Positions 52,172-62,270 of a DNA stretch of 64,000 bases are shown piece by piece (position 1 is the stretch's first letter; every line of letters begins with the position of its first letter). Source of the DNA: RUG13091 sp045113315. Lineage in GTDB: Bacteria; Bacillota_I; Bacilli_A; RFN20; CAG-826. The DNA is taken from the NCBI GenBank assembly GCA_045113315.1, contig JBGUIX010000006.1, forward strand, positions 1-64,000, written 5' to 3'. The notes under the pieces were generated by a model that saw nothing but the letters and a program-made list of their open reading frames with translations, made no database searches and was not told the DNA's origin. The position numbers were made by a program, and so were the translations under genes.

Positions 52172-52202
52172 TAATCGATAACTTCAACTTCATTTAATAA
52201 TT

Positions 52203-52655
52203 TTAGAATTTAACCTTCGGATATCTTCTTTCAAATTCTTCTTTTGTAAGTCTTTCCTTACAGTTTTGAATCATAGTTTTATATAAAATACCCTTAGAAT
52301 CAAACATCAAATAACGGACATGACCTTGTCTTGTATAGAAAGTCACAGTCTTTTTCTTTTCGGATAAAGCCTCATTAATATAAACTACATCACTATAGTA
52401 ATAGATCAATTTTTTATTACCTCTATGGACGACAACATATTTCTTAAAGACTTCGTAATATGAGAATAAAAAAGTCACTAAAAATAGACCAACGGTACTT
52501 AAAACCCATATACCAATAATGAGATATTGTCTCCAATCATATGGGAAGGTGAACAAGAATAAATTGAAAGAAATGGAAAATAAAAGTGCCGCGGCAATTA
52601 AAGAAACGACAATTAATGCCCACAAAGTACGGAAAATAGAAACCCTAACTTTCAT
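52203..52655 (-). CDS. Small membrane protein, possibly with a bacterial PH-like domain
   Basis: A 150-residue protein with two membrane helices (about 12-34 and 43-65) and a cytoplasmic C-terminal domain of alternating strands ending in a helix (KYVVVHRGNKKLIYYYSDV, then EEFERRYP). This layout resembles bacterial PH-domain (YdbT-like) proteins, but no firm family match can be made by eye. No ribosome site is visible before the ATG; a TATCAT box lies close upstream, so it may be another short-leader gene. Confidence 0.65.
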   Translation of the reverse strand: MKVRVSIFRTLWALIVVSLIAAALLFSISFNLFLFTFPYDWRQYLIIGIWVLSTVGLFLVTFLFSYYEVFKKYVVVHRGNKKLIYYYSDVVYINEALSEKKKTVTFYTRQGHVRYLMFDSKGILYKTMIQNCKERLTKEEFERRYPKVKF

Positions 52656-52704
52656 ACAAATAATATGATATGTCTTAATAATTCTTAAAAAAAGTTTTTT
52701 CTAA

Positions 52705-52733
52705 TTAATTTATGTGCGTGTGCGTGCTATAAT
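52705..52733 (+). promoter_or_regulatory. Extended -10 promoter of the glycogen operon
   Basis: TATAAT (52728-52733) is preceded by TGC, giving an extended -10 element, with TTAATT (52705-52710) 17 nt upstream as a weak -35. The spacer contains a short GTGCGTGTGCGTGC repeat that is unusually GC-rich for this genome and might bind a regulator. Confidence 0.6.
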
Positions 52734-52757
52734 TGACGAGCGTAAGGAGAAAAAACT

Positions 52758-53885
52758 ATGTCAAATAAAGTAGTAGCGATGATCTTAGCTGGTGGCAAAG
52801 GCACTCGTTTAGAAGCTTTAACTAAAAAGACTGCTAAACCCGCTGTTTCTTTCGCGGCTAAATATCGTATCATTGATTTCCCTCTTAGCAACTGCGCTAA
52901 TAGTGGAATTAACACAATCGGTGTCTTAACTCAGTATGAATCTACTGATCTAGACGCTTATGTGGGCAACGGTGAGAAATGGGGTCTTAACGGTGTTCAC
53001 TCATTACTAACATCTTTAGCCCCAAGACAAACTGAGGAAGGTGCGAACTGGTATAAAGGTACCGCTGATGCTATTACTCAAAACTTAGATTTCTTAGATG
53101 AAAATGAGCCAGATTACGTCTTAATTCTTTCTGGCGACCACATCTATAAAACCTTATATAACGATATGATTGATTTACACATCGACACCAACGCTGATGC
53201 GACCATTTCTGTTATTGAAGTCGATCCAAAAGAAGCTTCTCGTTTCGGTATTATGGCGGTGGATAAGGATGACCGTATCGTCGAATTCCAAGAAAAACCC
53301 AAGCAACCAAAGAGCAATCTAGCTTCTATGGGTGTTTATGTTTTCTCCTGGAAAATATTAAGAAAATATTTAGTGGAAGATGCTAAAGATCCAAAATCAG
53401 AACACGACTTTGGTAACAATATCATTCCAAAGATGCTTAATGATGGTTTGAAACTACAAGCTTATCGTTTCAAAGGATATTGGAGAGATGTTGGAACATT
53501 AGCCTCTTTACACCAAGCCAATATGGATATCGCTTCTAACGATGAGATGCTCAATTTATACGAATCTGATCGTGAAACAAGAATTTATACTGAAGACACT
53601 TATAGTGTCCCTCAATATATTGGCCCCTCTGGTTCAGTTGTTAAATCCGTAGCTAATCAAGGTTCGGTTATTTTAGGTCATGTGGAATCATGCGTTATTT
53701 CCTCTGATGCGATTATTGAAGAAGATGCGGTTTGCACACGCTGCGTAATTATGAAAGGCGCTCGCGTCTGCCAAGGCGCAAAAGTAAATAATGCGATTAT
53801 CGGTCCTTATTCAATTATCAAACCAAAAGAAGAAATTAATCTTAATAGCGACAAGGTTGTCCTTATCGCTAGAGGAGGAAAATAA
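52758..53885 (+). CDS. glgC: Glucose-1-phosphate adenylyltransferase, catalytic subunit
   Basis: A 375-residue nucleotidyltransferase making ADP-glucose and PPi from ATP and glucose 1-phosphate. The nucleotide motif AGGKGTRLEALT (10-21), the GTADAI segment and the LSGDHIYK motif are intact, followed by a left-handed beta helix from about residue 280. AAGGAG precedes the ATG. GlgD is encoded 2 nt downstream. Confidence 0.95.
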   Translation: MSNKVVAMILAGGKGTRLEALTKKTAKPAVSFAAKYRIIDFPLSNCANSGINTIGVLTQYESTDLDAYVGNGEKWGLNGVHSLLTSLAPRQTEEGANWYKGTADAITQNLDFLDENEPDYVLILSGDHIYKTLYNDMIDLHIDTNADATISVIEVDPKEASRFGIMAVDKDDRIVEFQEKPKQPKSNLASMGVYVFSWKILRKYLVEDAKDPKSEHDFGNNIIPKMLNDGLKLQAYRFKGYWRDVGTLASLHQANMDIASNDEMLNLYESDRETRIYTEDTYSVPQYIGPSGSVVKSVANQGSVILGHVESCVISSDAIIEEDAVCTRCVIMKGARVCQGAKVNNAIIGPYSIIKPKEEINLNSDKVVLIARGGK

Positions 53886-53887
53886 TT

Positions 53888-55006
53888 ATGGCGAAGATTT
53901 TAGGTATTTGTAATTTACATGACACTCCTAGCTTAGGACAATTAACCAAAACTCGTCCTTTAGGTGCTTTATCATTTTTATCTAGATATGGACTAATGGA
54001 CTTTACTTTAAGTAATTTCTCTAACTCCGGAATAGATAGAATTGTCATTTTAACTGAATCCAATACCTCTGCGGTTTTAAACCATACTCAACAAGGTAAT
54101 GTTTGGATTAATAACACGAGAACTGGATTCTTAAGAATCTGTGTGAATGAGAAATATATCGATACCCCAAAATTTAATACCGATATTGCGAATATTGAAT
54201 CACACTATTCAATTATCGAAGATACTAATCCAGATTATATTATCATCGCTCCTAGTTTCTTCTTAATGTCATTTGACTTTAGAAAAATGATTGAATTCCA
54301 TGAAGAAAATGGTGCGGAAATTACCTGCTTATATACCAAGATTAAGCATGGCAAAAAAGAATATTTAAACTGCGATAGTTTAGAAATCGCGAAAAACCAT
54401 GTTATCACCCATAGCAAAGCTAATGTTGGAGAAGAAGATAAACAAAATATTTCTTTAGAAACATTTATCTTCTCTAGAAGTGCTTTCGATAAGATTATCA
54501 CTTTAAGCCACAAAGTTTCTTCTTTATATGGATTTAGAAGAATGGTTTCTTATGCGATTAATCATCATCGTATTGCGGTTCACGCGTTTGAATATGATGG
54601 ATATGTTGTTCCAATCTTATCCAGCATGGATTATGTTAATAAATCATTTGAATTATTATCTTATGAAAATAGACAAAAATTATTCTTAGAAGATTGGCCA
54701 ATTTATACAACCACTCATAACACTCCACCAGCATTATATGGTGAACATGCGAAAGTGAAAAATTCCTTTGTCGCTAATGGGGCAATTATCAAAGGACAAG
54801 TGGAAAATTCCATCATCTCCCGTGATGTTGTCATCGAAGAAGGAGCGGTTATTAAAAACTGTTTATTATTCACTCAAACATATGTTGGTAAAGATGCTCA
54901 TCTTGAATATGTATTAACTGATAAAAATGTCAAAGTGAAAGAAGTGAAAGAACTTTCTGGAACTAAAGATAAAATTCTTGTCATTAAACAAGGAGATATT
55001 ATCTAA
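53888..55006 (+). CDS. glgD: GlgD, non-catalytic subunit of ADP-glucose pyrophosphorylase
   Basis: A 372-residue GlgC paralogue. The glycine-rich nucleotide motif is replaced by HDTPSLGQLTKTRP, and the catalytic GDH motif reads APSFFL, as is typical for GlgD, which activates GlgC in Bacillota. The C-terminal beta helix is retained. AGGAGG lies in the glgC end. Its stop overlaps the glgA start by one base. Confidence 0.93.
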   Translation: MAKILGICNLHDTPSLGQLTKTRPLGALSFLSRYGLMDFTLSNFSNSGIDRIVILTESNTSAVLNHTQQGNVWINNTRTGFLRICVNEKYIDTPKFNTDIANIESHYSIIEDTNPDYIIIAPSFFLMSFDFRKMIEFHEENGAEITCLYTKIKHGKKEYLNCDSLEIAKNHVITHSKANVGEEDKQNISLETFIFSRSAFDKIITLSHKVSSLYGFRRMVSYAINHHRIAVHAFEYDGYVVPILSSMDYVNKSFELLSYENRQKLFLEDWPIYTTTHNTPPALYGEHAKVKNSFVANGAIIKGQVENSIISRDVVIEEGAVIKNCLLFTQTYVGKDAHLEYVLTDKNVKVKEVKELSGTKDKILVIKQGDII

Positions 55007-56442
55007 TGAAAATCGCCATGATTGCTAGCGAAGCTAGACCATTTTGTAAAACTGGTGGTTTAGCCGATGTCGTTTATTCTTTATCAAAAGAGTTAACAGT
55101 GATGGGCGAGGAAGTGATGGTCATCCTTCCTTTCTATCAAACTGTTAAAGACACGATTAAAAGCCCGGTTAAACTTTACGATTCATTCTCCATCCATATG
55201 TCATGGAGATATCAAGAAGTAAAAGTTTATTTAACATATGCAGATGGCATTACCTATTACTTCATCGAACATTGGTATTTTGATCGTTCCCGTATATACG
55301 GGGATGGTGATGATGGAGAAAGATTTGCCTTCTTCTCTTTAGCGGCTACTGAGTTCTTATTTAGAATGAAAAAAGCCCCAGATATCATCCATGTCCATGA
55401 CTGGCAACCTGGTATGGTTCCTTGTCTTATTCGTGAAGTTGATGGATATAAAGAAAAATTCTCTAAAACTCATACGGTGATGACCATTCATAACCCCGCT
55501 TTCCAAGGCATGCTTGATAGAGACGCTTTACCAAATTTATATAATTTAAGTGAATCATTATATGATGATGGACAAGTGAGATTAGACGATAAAGTATCTA
55601 CTTTAAAAGCCGGTATTGTTTATGCAGATAAAATCACCACAGTTTCTCCAAACCATCATGAAGAATTATTAACTCCACAAGGTGGTATGCATCTAGATGG
55701 TGTCTTAAGACTTAGAGAATGGGATTTCTGTGGCATTCTTAACGGTATCGATTATTTAGAATTTAATCCGGAAAATGATCCCTATTTAGTGGAAAACTAT
55801 ACTTCTAAAGATTTAATCGCTAAAAAGAAGATTAATCACGATAAGCTACTAGAAGAATTGCATATTAAAGATTTTGATAGACCTTTATATTCCGTCGTTT
55901 CCAGGTTAACCTGGCAAAAAGGTTTAGACATCATGTTCCCAGCGATTGAAGAATTAGCTTTAAGAGGTTGTAATATTGTCGTCCTTGGTAGTGGAGAAAG
56001 ACAATATGAGATGGAACTTGAAAGATTAAGAGCTAAATATCCTGATAATATCGCTATTTATATCGGTTATAACGATGCATTAGCCCATCGTATATATGCC
56101 GCCAGCGACTTCTTTATGATGCCTTCATTATTTGAACCATGTGGTTTAGGACAAATGATCGCTCAAAGATATGGAACGCTACCCATTGTACGAAGAACCG
56201 GTGGATTAAAAGATTCCGTTATTAACTTTGATAGTTCTAATGAAAAGACCTCTAATGGATTTGGTTTTGATAATTATCATCCTGATGATATGAAATATAC
56301 TTGTGTCTATGCTTATGACACATGGTTTAATAAACCTTTAATTAAAAAATTAAAAGTTAATGCGATGAAAACCGATAATTCCTGGAGAAGAAGCGCGGAG
56401 AATTATCTCGGTGTTTATAAGGAACTTATTTCTCGTAAATAG
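55006..56442 (+). CDS. glgA: Glycogen synthase (GT5)
   Basis: A 478-residue ADP-glucose-dependent glycosyltransferase with GT-B fold. KTGGLADVVYSL (15-26) binds ADP-glucose; HVHDWQPGM and the C-terminal MPSLFEPCGLGQM with its Glu are conserved. It elongates alpha-1,4 glucan. Branching enzyme and phosphorylase genes are not in the window. leuS follows after 20 nt with its own ribosome site. Confidence 0.95.
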   Translation: MKIAMIASEARPFCKTGGLADVVYSLSKELTVMGEEVMVILPFYQTVKDTIKSPVKLYDSFSIHMSWRYQEVKVYLTYADGITYYFIEHWYFDRSRIYGDGDDGERFAFFSLAATEFLFRMKKAPDIIHVHDWQPGMVPCLIREVDGYKEKFSKTHTVMTIHNPAFQGMLDRDALPNLYNLSESLYDDGQVRLDDKVSTLKAGIVYADKITTVSPNHHEELLTPQGGMHLDGVLRLREWDFCGILNGIDYLEFNPENDPYLVENYTSKDLIAKKKINHDKLLEELHIKDFDRPLYSVVSRLTWQKGLDIMFPAIEELALRGCNIVVLGSGERQYEMELERLRAKYPDNIAIYIGYNDALAHRIYAASDFFMMPSLFEPCGLGQMIAQRYGTLPIVRRTGGLKDSVINFDSSNEKTSNGFGFDNYHPDDMKYTCVYAYDTWFNKPLIKKLKVNAMKTDNSWRRSAENYLGVYKELISRK

Positions 56443-56462
56443 AAAGTTTTTGAGGTGACTAT

Positions 56463-58859
56463 ATGGGTTACGATTATTCAAAAATAGAAAAGAAATGGCA
56501 AAAATATTGGCAAGATCATCAAACATTTAAAACTGATGTTTGGGATTTTTCAAAACCAAAATTTTATGCTTTAGATATGTTTCCATATCCTTCTGGAGTG
56601 GGACTTCACGCTGGTCACCCGGAAGGGTATACCGCTACTGATATCGTTTCCCGTATGAAAAGGATGCAAGGATATAATGTCCTTCACCCCATGGGATATG
56701 ATTCTTTTGGTTTGCCCGCGGAACAATACGCGATTCAAACTGGTCATCATCCTGAAGGATTTACCCAAACTAACATTGAAACATTTACTCACCAATTAAA
56801 AGAACTCGGTTTTGATTATGATTGGGATAAGATGATTTCCACAAGTGACCCAAATTTCTATAAATGGACCCAATGGATTTTTAAAGGTTTGTTTATCGAT
56901 GGTTATGCTAAATACATCGATATGCCCGTTAATTGGTGCGAAGAACTCGGCACTGTTTTGTCAAATGACGAAGTCATCGATGGTAAAAGTGAAAGAGGTG
57001 GCTATCCTGTTATTCGTAAGAATCTAAAACAGTGGGTCATCGACCAACCAAAATTTGCGGAAGAATTATTAGAAGGACTCGACCGTATTGATTGGCCAGA
57101 ATCTACGAAAGAAATTCAAAGAAACTGGATTGGTAAATCAATCGGTGCATTAGTCGATTTTAAAGTCGATGGAAGCAATGAAAAATTTACTGTTTTTACC
57201 ACAAGATGTGACACACTTTTTGGGGCGACATATTGTGTTTTAGCACCTGAACATCCATTAGTGAAAAAGATTACCACTGATGAGCAAAGAAAAGCTATTG
57301 AAGAATATGTCGAAGTTTCTTCGAGAAAGTCAGAACTTGAAAGAACTTCGTTAAGTAAAGAAAAAACTGGTGTATTTACCGGTAGTTATGCGATTAATCC
57401 AGTAAATAATAAATTAATCCCAATTTATATTTCTGATTATGTTTTATCTAGTTATGGAACTGGCGCCATTATGGCGGTTCCTGCTCACGATAGTAGAGAT
57501 TATGCTTTCGCTAAGAAATTTAATTTAGAAATCATTCCCGTCTTAGAAGGTGGAGATGTTTCTAAAAGTGCTTACGAGGACGATGGCTTACATATCAACT
57601 CTGGTTTCTTAAACGGATTAAATAAGAAAGATGCGATTGATAAAATGTTATCTTTCTTAAAAGAAAAAGGAATTGGTGAACAAAAAATAAATTATAAATT
57701 TAGAGAATGGATATTCGCTAGACAAAGATATTGGGGCGAACCTGTTCCTGTTGTTCATATGGAAGATGGTTCCATTCATCCTTTATCCGATGAAGAATTA
57801 CCACTTGTTTTACCTATACTAGATGACTATAAAGGTCATAATGGACAAGCTCCACTGGAAAATGCTACTAAGTGGAAAGAATATGAATTAAACGGACTAA
57901 AAGGTAAAAGAGAAACATCCACAATGCCAGGAAGCGCTGGTAGTAGCTGGTATTTCTTAAGATATGTCGATCCACACAATAATGAAACATTCTGCGATAA
58001 ACGTTTAGCGGACCACTGGTTACCAGTTGATTTATATATCGGTGGACCAGAACACGCGGTGGGGCATTTAATCTATTCCCGTATCTGGACCAAATATTTA
58101 TATAAAAAAGGATATATATCCTTTGATGAGCCATTTAAGAAATTAGTTCATCAAGGTATGATTTTAGGCGCGAATGGCATTAAGATGGGTAAACGTTATC
58201 CAGAATTTGTCATTAATCCGAGCGATATTGTTAGAGACTATGGTGCGGATACATTACGCTTATATGAAATGTTCATGGGACCACTTGAAGCTAGTAAGCC
58301 TTGGTCTGATCAAGGGGTTGAAGGAGCACATCGATTTTTAGAAAGAGTGTACCGTGCCATCGTGGAAAGTGATTTCATCGTCGATGAAGAAGTTCCTGAA
58401 CTTGATCTCATCTATAATCAAACTGTCAAAAAAGTCAGTGAAGATTATGAAAATCTCTTCTTTAATACGGCGATTTCACAAATGATGATTTTCATAAATG
58501 AAGTCTATAAAATTGGTAAATTACCAAGAAAATATGCGGAAGGATTTGTGAAATTAATCTCCTGTATTACTCCTCATATCGGTGAGGAGATGTGGGAAAA
58601 ACTTGGACATAATAACACCATTGCTTATGAAAGCTGGCCAACTTATGATCCAACTAAACTCGAATCTAATAGTGTCAAAATTGCTGTTAGCGTTAACGGC
58701 AAATTACGTGGCACTTTAGAGATAGATAAAGATAGTGATGACGAAAAGGTGAAAGCACAAGCCTTAGAACTTGAAAATGTCAAGAAGTTCATTAACGGTC
58801 TCACTATTAGAAAAATCATTGTTGTTAAAAACAAGATTGTAAATATTGTCGTCAGTTAA
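56463..58859 (+). CDS. leuS: Leucyl-tRNA synthetase
   Basis: A 798-residue class I synthetase. The HIGH motif reads HAGH in PYPSGVGLHAGHPEGY (about 39-54). The CP1 editing domain is present (TTRCDTLFG, then GTGAIMAVPAHDSRD with the editing Asp), as is the LeuS SSWYFLRY segment. The second catalytic motif reads KMGKR rather than KMSKS (about residue 575). GAGGTGA precedes the ATG. There is no room for a T-box leader. Confidence 0.96.
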   Translation: MGYDYSKIEKKWQKYWQDHQTFKTDVWDFSKPKFYALDMFPYPSGVGLHAGHPEGYTATDIVSRMKRMQGYNVLHPMGYDSFGLPAEQYAIQTGHHPEGFTQTNIETFTHQLKELGFDYDWDKMISTSDPNFYKWTQWIFKGLFIDGYAKYIDMPVNWCEELGTVLSNDEVIDGKSERGGYPVIRKNLKQWVIDQPKFAEELLEGLDRIDWPESTKEIQRNWIGKSIGALVDFKVDGSNEKFTVFTTRCDTLFGATYCVLAPEHPLVKKITTDEQRKAIEEYVEVSSRKSELERTSLSKEKTGVFTGSYAINPVNNKLIPIYISDYVLSSYGTGAIMAVPAHDSRDYAFAKKFNLEIIPVLEGGDVSKSAYEDDGLHINSGFLNGLNKKDAIDKMLSFLKEKGIGEQKINYKFREWIFARQRYWGEPVPVVHMEDGSIHPLSDEELPLVLPILDDYKGHNGQAPLENATKWKEYELNGLKGKRETSTMPGSAGSSWYFLRYVDPHNNETFCDKRLADHWLPVDLYIGGPEHAVGHLIYSRIWTKYLYKKGYISFDEPFKKLVHQGMILGANGIKMGKRYPEFVINPSDIVRDYGADTLRLYEMFMGPLEASKPWSDQGVEGAHRFLERVYRAIVESDFIVDEEVPELDLIYNQTVKKVSEDYENLFFNTAISQMMIFINEVYKIGKLPRKYAEGFVKLISCITPHIGEEMWEKLGHNNTIAYESWPTYDPTKLESNSVKIAVSVNGKLRGTLEIDKDSDDEKVKAQALELENVKKFINGLTIRKIIVVKNKIVNIVVS

Positions 58860-58906
58860 TTAGTTTTATGCACGATACCCAATTAGGGATTGTAGCGGAG
58901 GTAAAA

Positions 58907-59677
58907 ATGAATTTATGTATTGACGTCGGTAACACGACAGTAGGGGTAGGCTTTTTCAAAGAAAAAGAATTATTCCTAAGATTAACATTTACGGTTAATC
59001 AAAAACAAACAAAAGACGAATTTAAAAGCGTCATTAAAAGAACATTAGAAGAAAATAAAATATCTGCTAATGATGTTAGTAGAATCATCTTTTCTTCTGT
59101 CGTTCCTTCTTTAAATTCTCCTTTTATTGGAGCATTAGAAGAAGTCTTTAATATTAAACCTTTATTAATTGCTCCTGGGATTAAAACTGGATTAAGTGTT
59201 CATGTCGATAATCCTAATGAAATTGGTAATGATTTAATCGGTGTGATGGTGGGGGCTAAAGAAAAATATGGTTACCCATTATTAATCGCTGATTTAGGAA
59301 CCGCTAGTAAGATTTTATTAATCGATAAAAGTGGATCATTTATTAGCTGTTTAATTATGCCTGGCTTATCTTTAAGTTTATCTTCTTTGACTAGTAGAGC
59401 GGCATTATTACCAGAAATAATGATTAAAGTTCCAGAAACTATTTTAGCGAAGAACACGATCGATGCGATTAACGCCGGTGTCATATTCGGACATGCGGAT
59501 ATGATTAACGGAGCGATTAACCGCTACGAAAAAGAAATTGGTTATAAATGTAAGCACATCTTATCAGGAGGAAGTGGTGCTTATCTAAAAGATATATTAA
59601 AAGAAGATTTTGAATACGATCCTGATTTATGTTTAAAAGGTTTAAATAGTATCATCTATAGAAACGAGGAAAAGTAA
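58907..59677 (+). CDS. coaX: Type III pantothenate kinase
   Basis: A 256-residue ASKHA-fold kinase catalysing the first step of CoA synthesis. DVGNTTVGVG (6-15), a GNDLIG segment and DLGTASKI carry the phosphate- and pantothenate-binding residues; the usual GTAxT motif has Lys after Ser. An in-frame ATG at 58868 is rejected because CGGAGGT (58896-58902) precedes the ATG at 58907. It ends 1 nt before the ECF-S/M20 fusion gene, which suggests pantothenate uptake and activation in one operon. Confidence 0.93.
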   Translation: MNLCIDVGNTTVGVGFFKEKELFLRLTFTVNQKQTKDEFKSVIKRTLEENKISANDVSRIIFSSVVPSLNSPFIGALEEVFNIKPLLIAPGIKTGLSVHVDNPNEIGNDLIGVMVGAKEKYGYPLLIADLGTASKILLIDKSGSFISCLIMPGLSLSLSSLTSRAALLPEIMIKVPETILAKNTIDAINAGVIFGHADMINGAINRYEKEIGYKCKHILSGGSGAYLKDILKEDFEYDPDLCLKGLNSIIYRNEEK

Positions 59678-59678
59678 T

Positions 59679-61670
59679 ATGAAAAACGAAAATGTAAAAT
59701 CTATTGCGCGTAACGCTCTTATTGTCGCGGTTATTGCTATTATGTCATTTGTACCATATGTAGGATACATTGGTATCCCGGCAGTTGGCATTTCTATTAC
59801 CACAATTCATCTCGCGGTTTTAATATTCGCATGGATGTTTGGTTGGAAGGAAGGTTTGGTTTCAGGTTTAGCCTTTGGTATTTTCTCTTTAATTAAAGCG
59901 GCCACTATGCCAAATTCTCCAATTGATGTTTATTTTGTTAATCCTCTTATTTCTGTTTTACCTCGTGTTTTGTTCGGTTTCTTATCTGGTCTCATTTTTG
60001 ATATCTTAAGAAAGATTAGAAAACCTCAAGTAAGATTAATTTCTAATATCATTGTTTGTGGAATTATGACTTTATTCCATTCTATTCTTACCTTATCCAT
60101 GCTCTATGTGATGGCGGGTAATAAAGAACATTTACAAACATTTACTTATTTCTCACTTATTTTGACTTTAGTGAGTTGGAATGGCTTATTGGAATTAGCC
60201 GCCTCTATTGTAATTACTCCTTTATTAATTCTACCTTTAGATAAGGCCTTCCCTGATTATGAAGCTTTATATCATGGAACCTTAAAAGGAAGAAAAAGAG
60301 CCTCGATTTACGAGACTATTACACTAAATAGCCGTCAAGAGCTATTAGAAAACTTAGATAAATTTGTGGCTATCAATTCCGTTTTTGATGCTAACACTGT
60401 TGATAAAAATAATCCTTTTGGCAAGGGTGTTAGTAAGGCCTTAGGATTCATTGAAAAGTTAGCCAGAAACGATGGCTTCACTGTTACTAATTACGAAAAT
60501 AAAGTTGTCGAAATTTTATGTGGCGAAGGCAAAAATATTACTATTTTAGCTCACGCTGACGTCGTTCCTGCTGGTACAGGTTGGAATCAAGATCCATTTA
60601 AGATGGTTGATCATGGCGATCGTTTAACTGGTCGTGGTGTGGCTGATGATAAAGGCCCATTACTTGCCGCTTATTATGCTATGAAAGCCATTAGAGATAA
60701 TCATTTACAAGGTGATTATCAAATTAGATTTATTGTCGGTGGAAATGAGGAAAGTGGATCCGCTGGTGTGGAATATTATTTTAATAAATTAAAGAAGGTT
60801 CAACCTGACTTTGGATTCTCTCCAGATGCTGAATATCCTTTGATTTTTGCGGAAAAAGGAATTGTGAATTTTGAGGTTAAAAAGAAACTATCCTTAAAGC
60901 ATGTATATTCCATCGATGGTGGTGAAGCTAGTAACTCCGTTATTGAGAAGTGCGTTGTCGTTTTAGATTATGACACTGACTTCATTACTTATTTAGATGA
61001 TGGCCGTTATGATGTTGATTATATTAGAGATGGAGATAAATTAATCGTCACCTTTAATGGAAAAGCCGCCCATGGTTCAACTCCTGAAAATGGCTTCAAC
61101 GCCGGTATGGCGGCGATTAAATGTTTAGCTAATTACTTTACTAATAAAGATTTATTACAACTTTATGCTTGCTATAGCAATTTACAAGGTTATGGTTTAG
61201 ATGCCTTTGGTAATTCCGATGAGATGGGTCATAACTCATTAAATGTTGGCATTATCAAATATGACGGAAAAGAATTTGAAATGGTTGTTAATTTCCGTTA
61301 TGTCGATACTTGTGATATCGAAGATATTAAAAGAAATATCAAAGAACACAGCAAACCATTTACTATTAACTTCTTAGGTGAAAGTAAATTATTACATTAT
61401 CCAAAAGAATCAGTTTTAGTGCAGACTTTATTAAAAGCTTATCAAGATGAAACTGGCGATCTTAAGAGTGAACCAAAAGCTATCGGTGGTGGAACTTATG
61501 CCAAAGAAGCTAATAATATCGTGGCATTTGGTATGGAATTCCCCGGTTGGAATTCAAATATGCACTCCCCAGGTGAACAGGTGAGAAAAGCTGACTTATT
61601 CAAATCTCTTAGCATTTACGCTAAAGCGATTGTAGATTTAGGAAAGGAACTCGAAAAGCGTGAGGACTAA
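59679..61670 (+). CDS. Fusion of an ECF transporter S component and an M20 metallopeptidase (PepV-like)
   Basis: A 663-residue two-part protein. Residues 1-190 form an ECF-type S component with about five or six membrane helices and the vitamin-transporter features GYIGIPAVGISITTIH and NPLISVLPR, closest by eye to pantothenate PanT-type proteins. From about 215 a complete M20 dipeptidase follows: metal ligands H292 (HADVV), D323 (DDKGP), E357-E358 (NEESGS), D383 (SPDAEYP) and a late His (NMHSPGE). The frame is continuous with no internal ribosome site at the junction. The peptidase lies at the S component's C terminus, probably on the cytoplasmic side. Position after coaX suggests a pantothenate-related substrate. 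Confidence 0.85.
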   Translation: MKNENVKSIARNALIVAVIAIMSFVPYVGYIGIPAVGISITTIHLAVLIFAWMFGWKEGLVSGLAFGIFSLIKAATMPNSPIDVYFVNPLISVLPRVLFGFLSGLIFDILRKIRKPQVRLISNIIVCGIMTLFHSILTLSMLYVMAGNKEHLQTFTYFSLILTLVSWNGLLELAASIVITPLLILPLDKAFPDYEALYHGTLKGRKRASIYETITLNSRQELLENLDKFVAINSVFDANTVDKNNPFGKGVSKALGFIEKLARNDGFTVTNYENKVVEILCGEGKNITILAHADVVPAGTGWNQDPFKMVDHGDRLTGRGVADDKGPLLAAYYAMKAIRDNHLQGDYQIRFIVGGNEESGSAGVEYYFNKLKKVQPDFGFSPDAEYPLIFAEKGIVNFEVKKKLSLKHVYSIDGGEASNSVIEKCVVVLDYDTDFITYLDDGRYDVDYIRDGDKLIVTFNGKAAHGSTPENGFNAGMAAIKCLANYFTNKDLLQLYACYSNLQGYGLDAFGNSDEMGHNSLNVGIIKYDGKEFEMVVNFRYVDTCDIEDIKRNIKEHSKPFTINFLGESKLLHYPKESVLVQTLLKAYQDETGDLKSEPKAIGGGTYAKEANNIVAFGMEFPGWNSNMHSPGEQVRKADLFKSLSIYAKAIVDLGKELEKRED

Positions 61671-62268
61671 ATATAAACCTTGGGCTGAACCTTATATTAA
61701 AGAACACACGGAAGTAATGTTTTCTTTAGAACAACTTCTATCTTTTAATAAACCTTATTATCTAGAAATCGGTTCTGGTAAAGGCCAATTTTTAGTGGAT
61801 ATGGCCAAAAAGTTTCCAGATAAATTTTTCGTTGGTGTTGAAAGAAATATTACCTGTTGTGGATTTACGGCGAAAAAACTCGTCGAATCAGAAATAAATA
61901 ACGCGAAACTAATGTTTATTAATGCTGAGATATTAATTAAGGAAATAAAAGATAATTCTATTGAATCAATATTTTTAAATTTTTCTGACCCTTGGCCAAA
62001 GAAAAGACATCATAAAAGAAGATTAACAGCGAAATATTATTTAGAGAATTATTACCGAGTGCTTAAAAATGGTGGAAGACTAATCATTAAAACAGATAAT
62101 GTTGATTTATTTAATTTCACTTTAGAAAATATTTCCGAAACAAAATTTAAATTAACTTACCAAAACGATAATTATCTTGATTTAGATGAATTTGATACGA
62201 TGACGGAATATGAAAAAAGTTTCCGTGATGAAGGTATTAAAATCAACCGTTTAATATTGGAGAAATAA
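61660..62268 (+). CDS. trmB: tRNA (guanine-46 N7)-methyltransferase
   Basis: A 202-residue SAM-dependent methyltransferase. EIGSGKGQF is the SAM loop, and FSDPWPKKRHHKRR is the TrmB signature with catalytic Asp. It starts with GTG at 61660 inside the end of the fusion gene, 11 nt overlap; the N terminus MRTKYKPWAEP fits the family, and GGAAAGGA lies upstream. Confidence 0.93.
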   Translation: MRTKYKPWAEPYIKEHTEVMFSLEQLLSFNKPYYLEIGSGKGQFLVDMAKKFPDKFFVGVERNITCCGFTAKKLVESEINNAKLMFINAEILIKEIKDNSIESIFLNFSDPWPKKRHHKRRLTAKYYLENYYRVLKNGGRLIIKTDNVDLFNFTLENISETKFKLTYQNDNYLDLDEFDTMTEYEKSFRDEGIKINRLILEK

Positions 62269-62270
62269 TT

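Noticed and set aside
56443..56462. T-box leader for leuS
   Set aside because: Only 20 nt separate glgA from leuS, enough for a ribosome site but not for a T-box.
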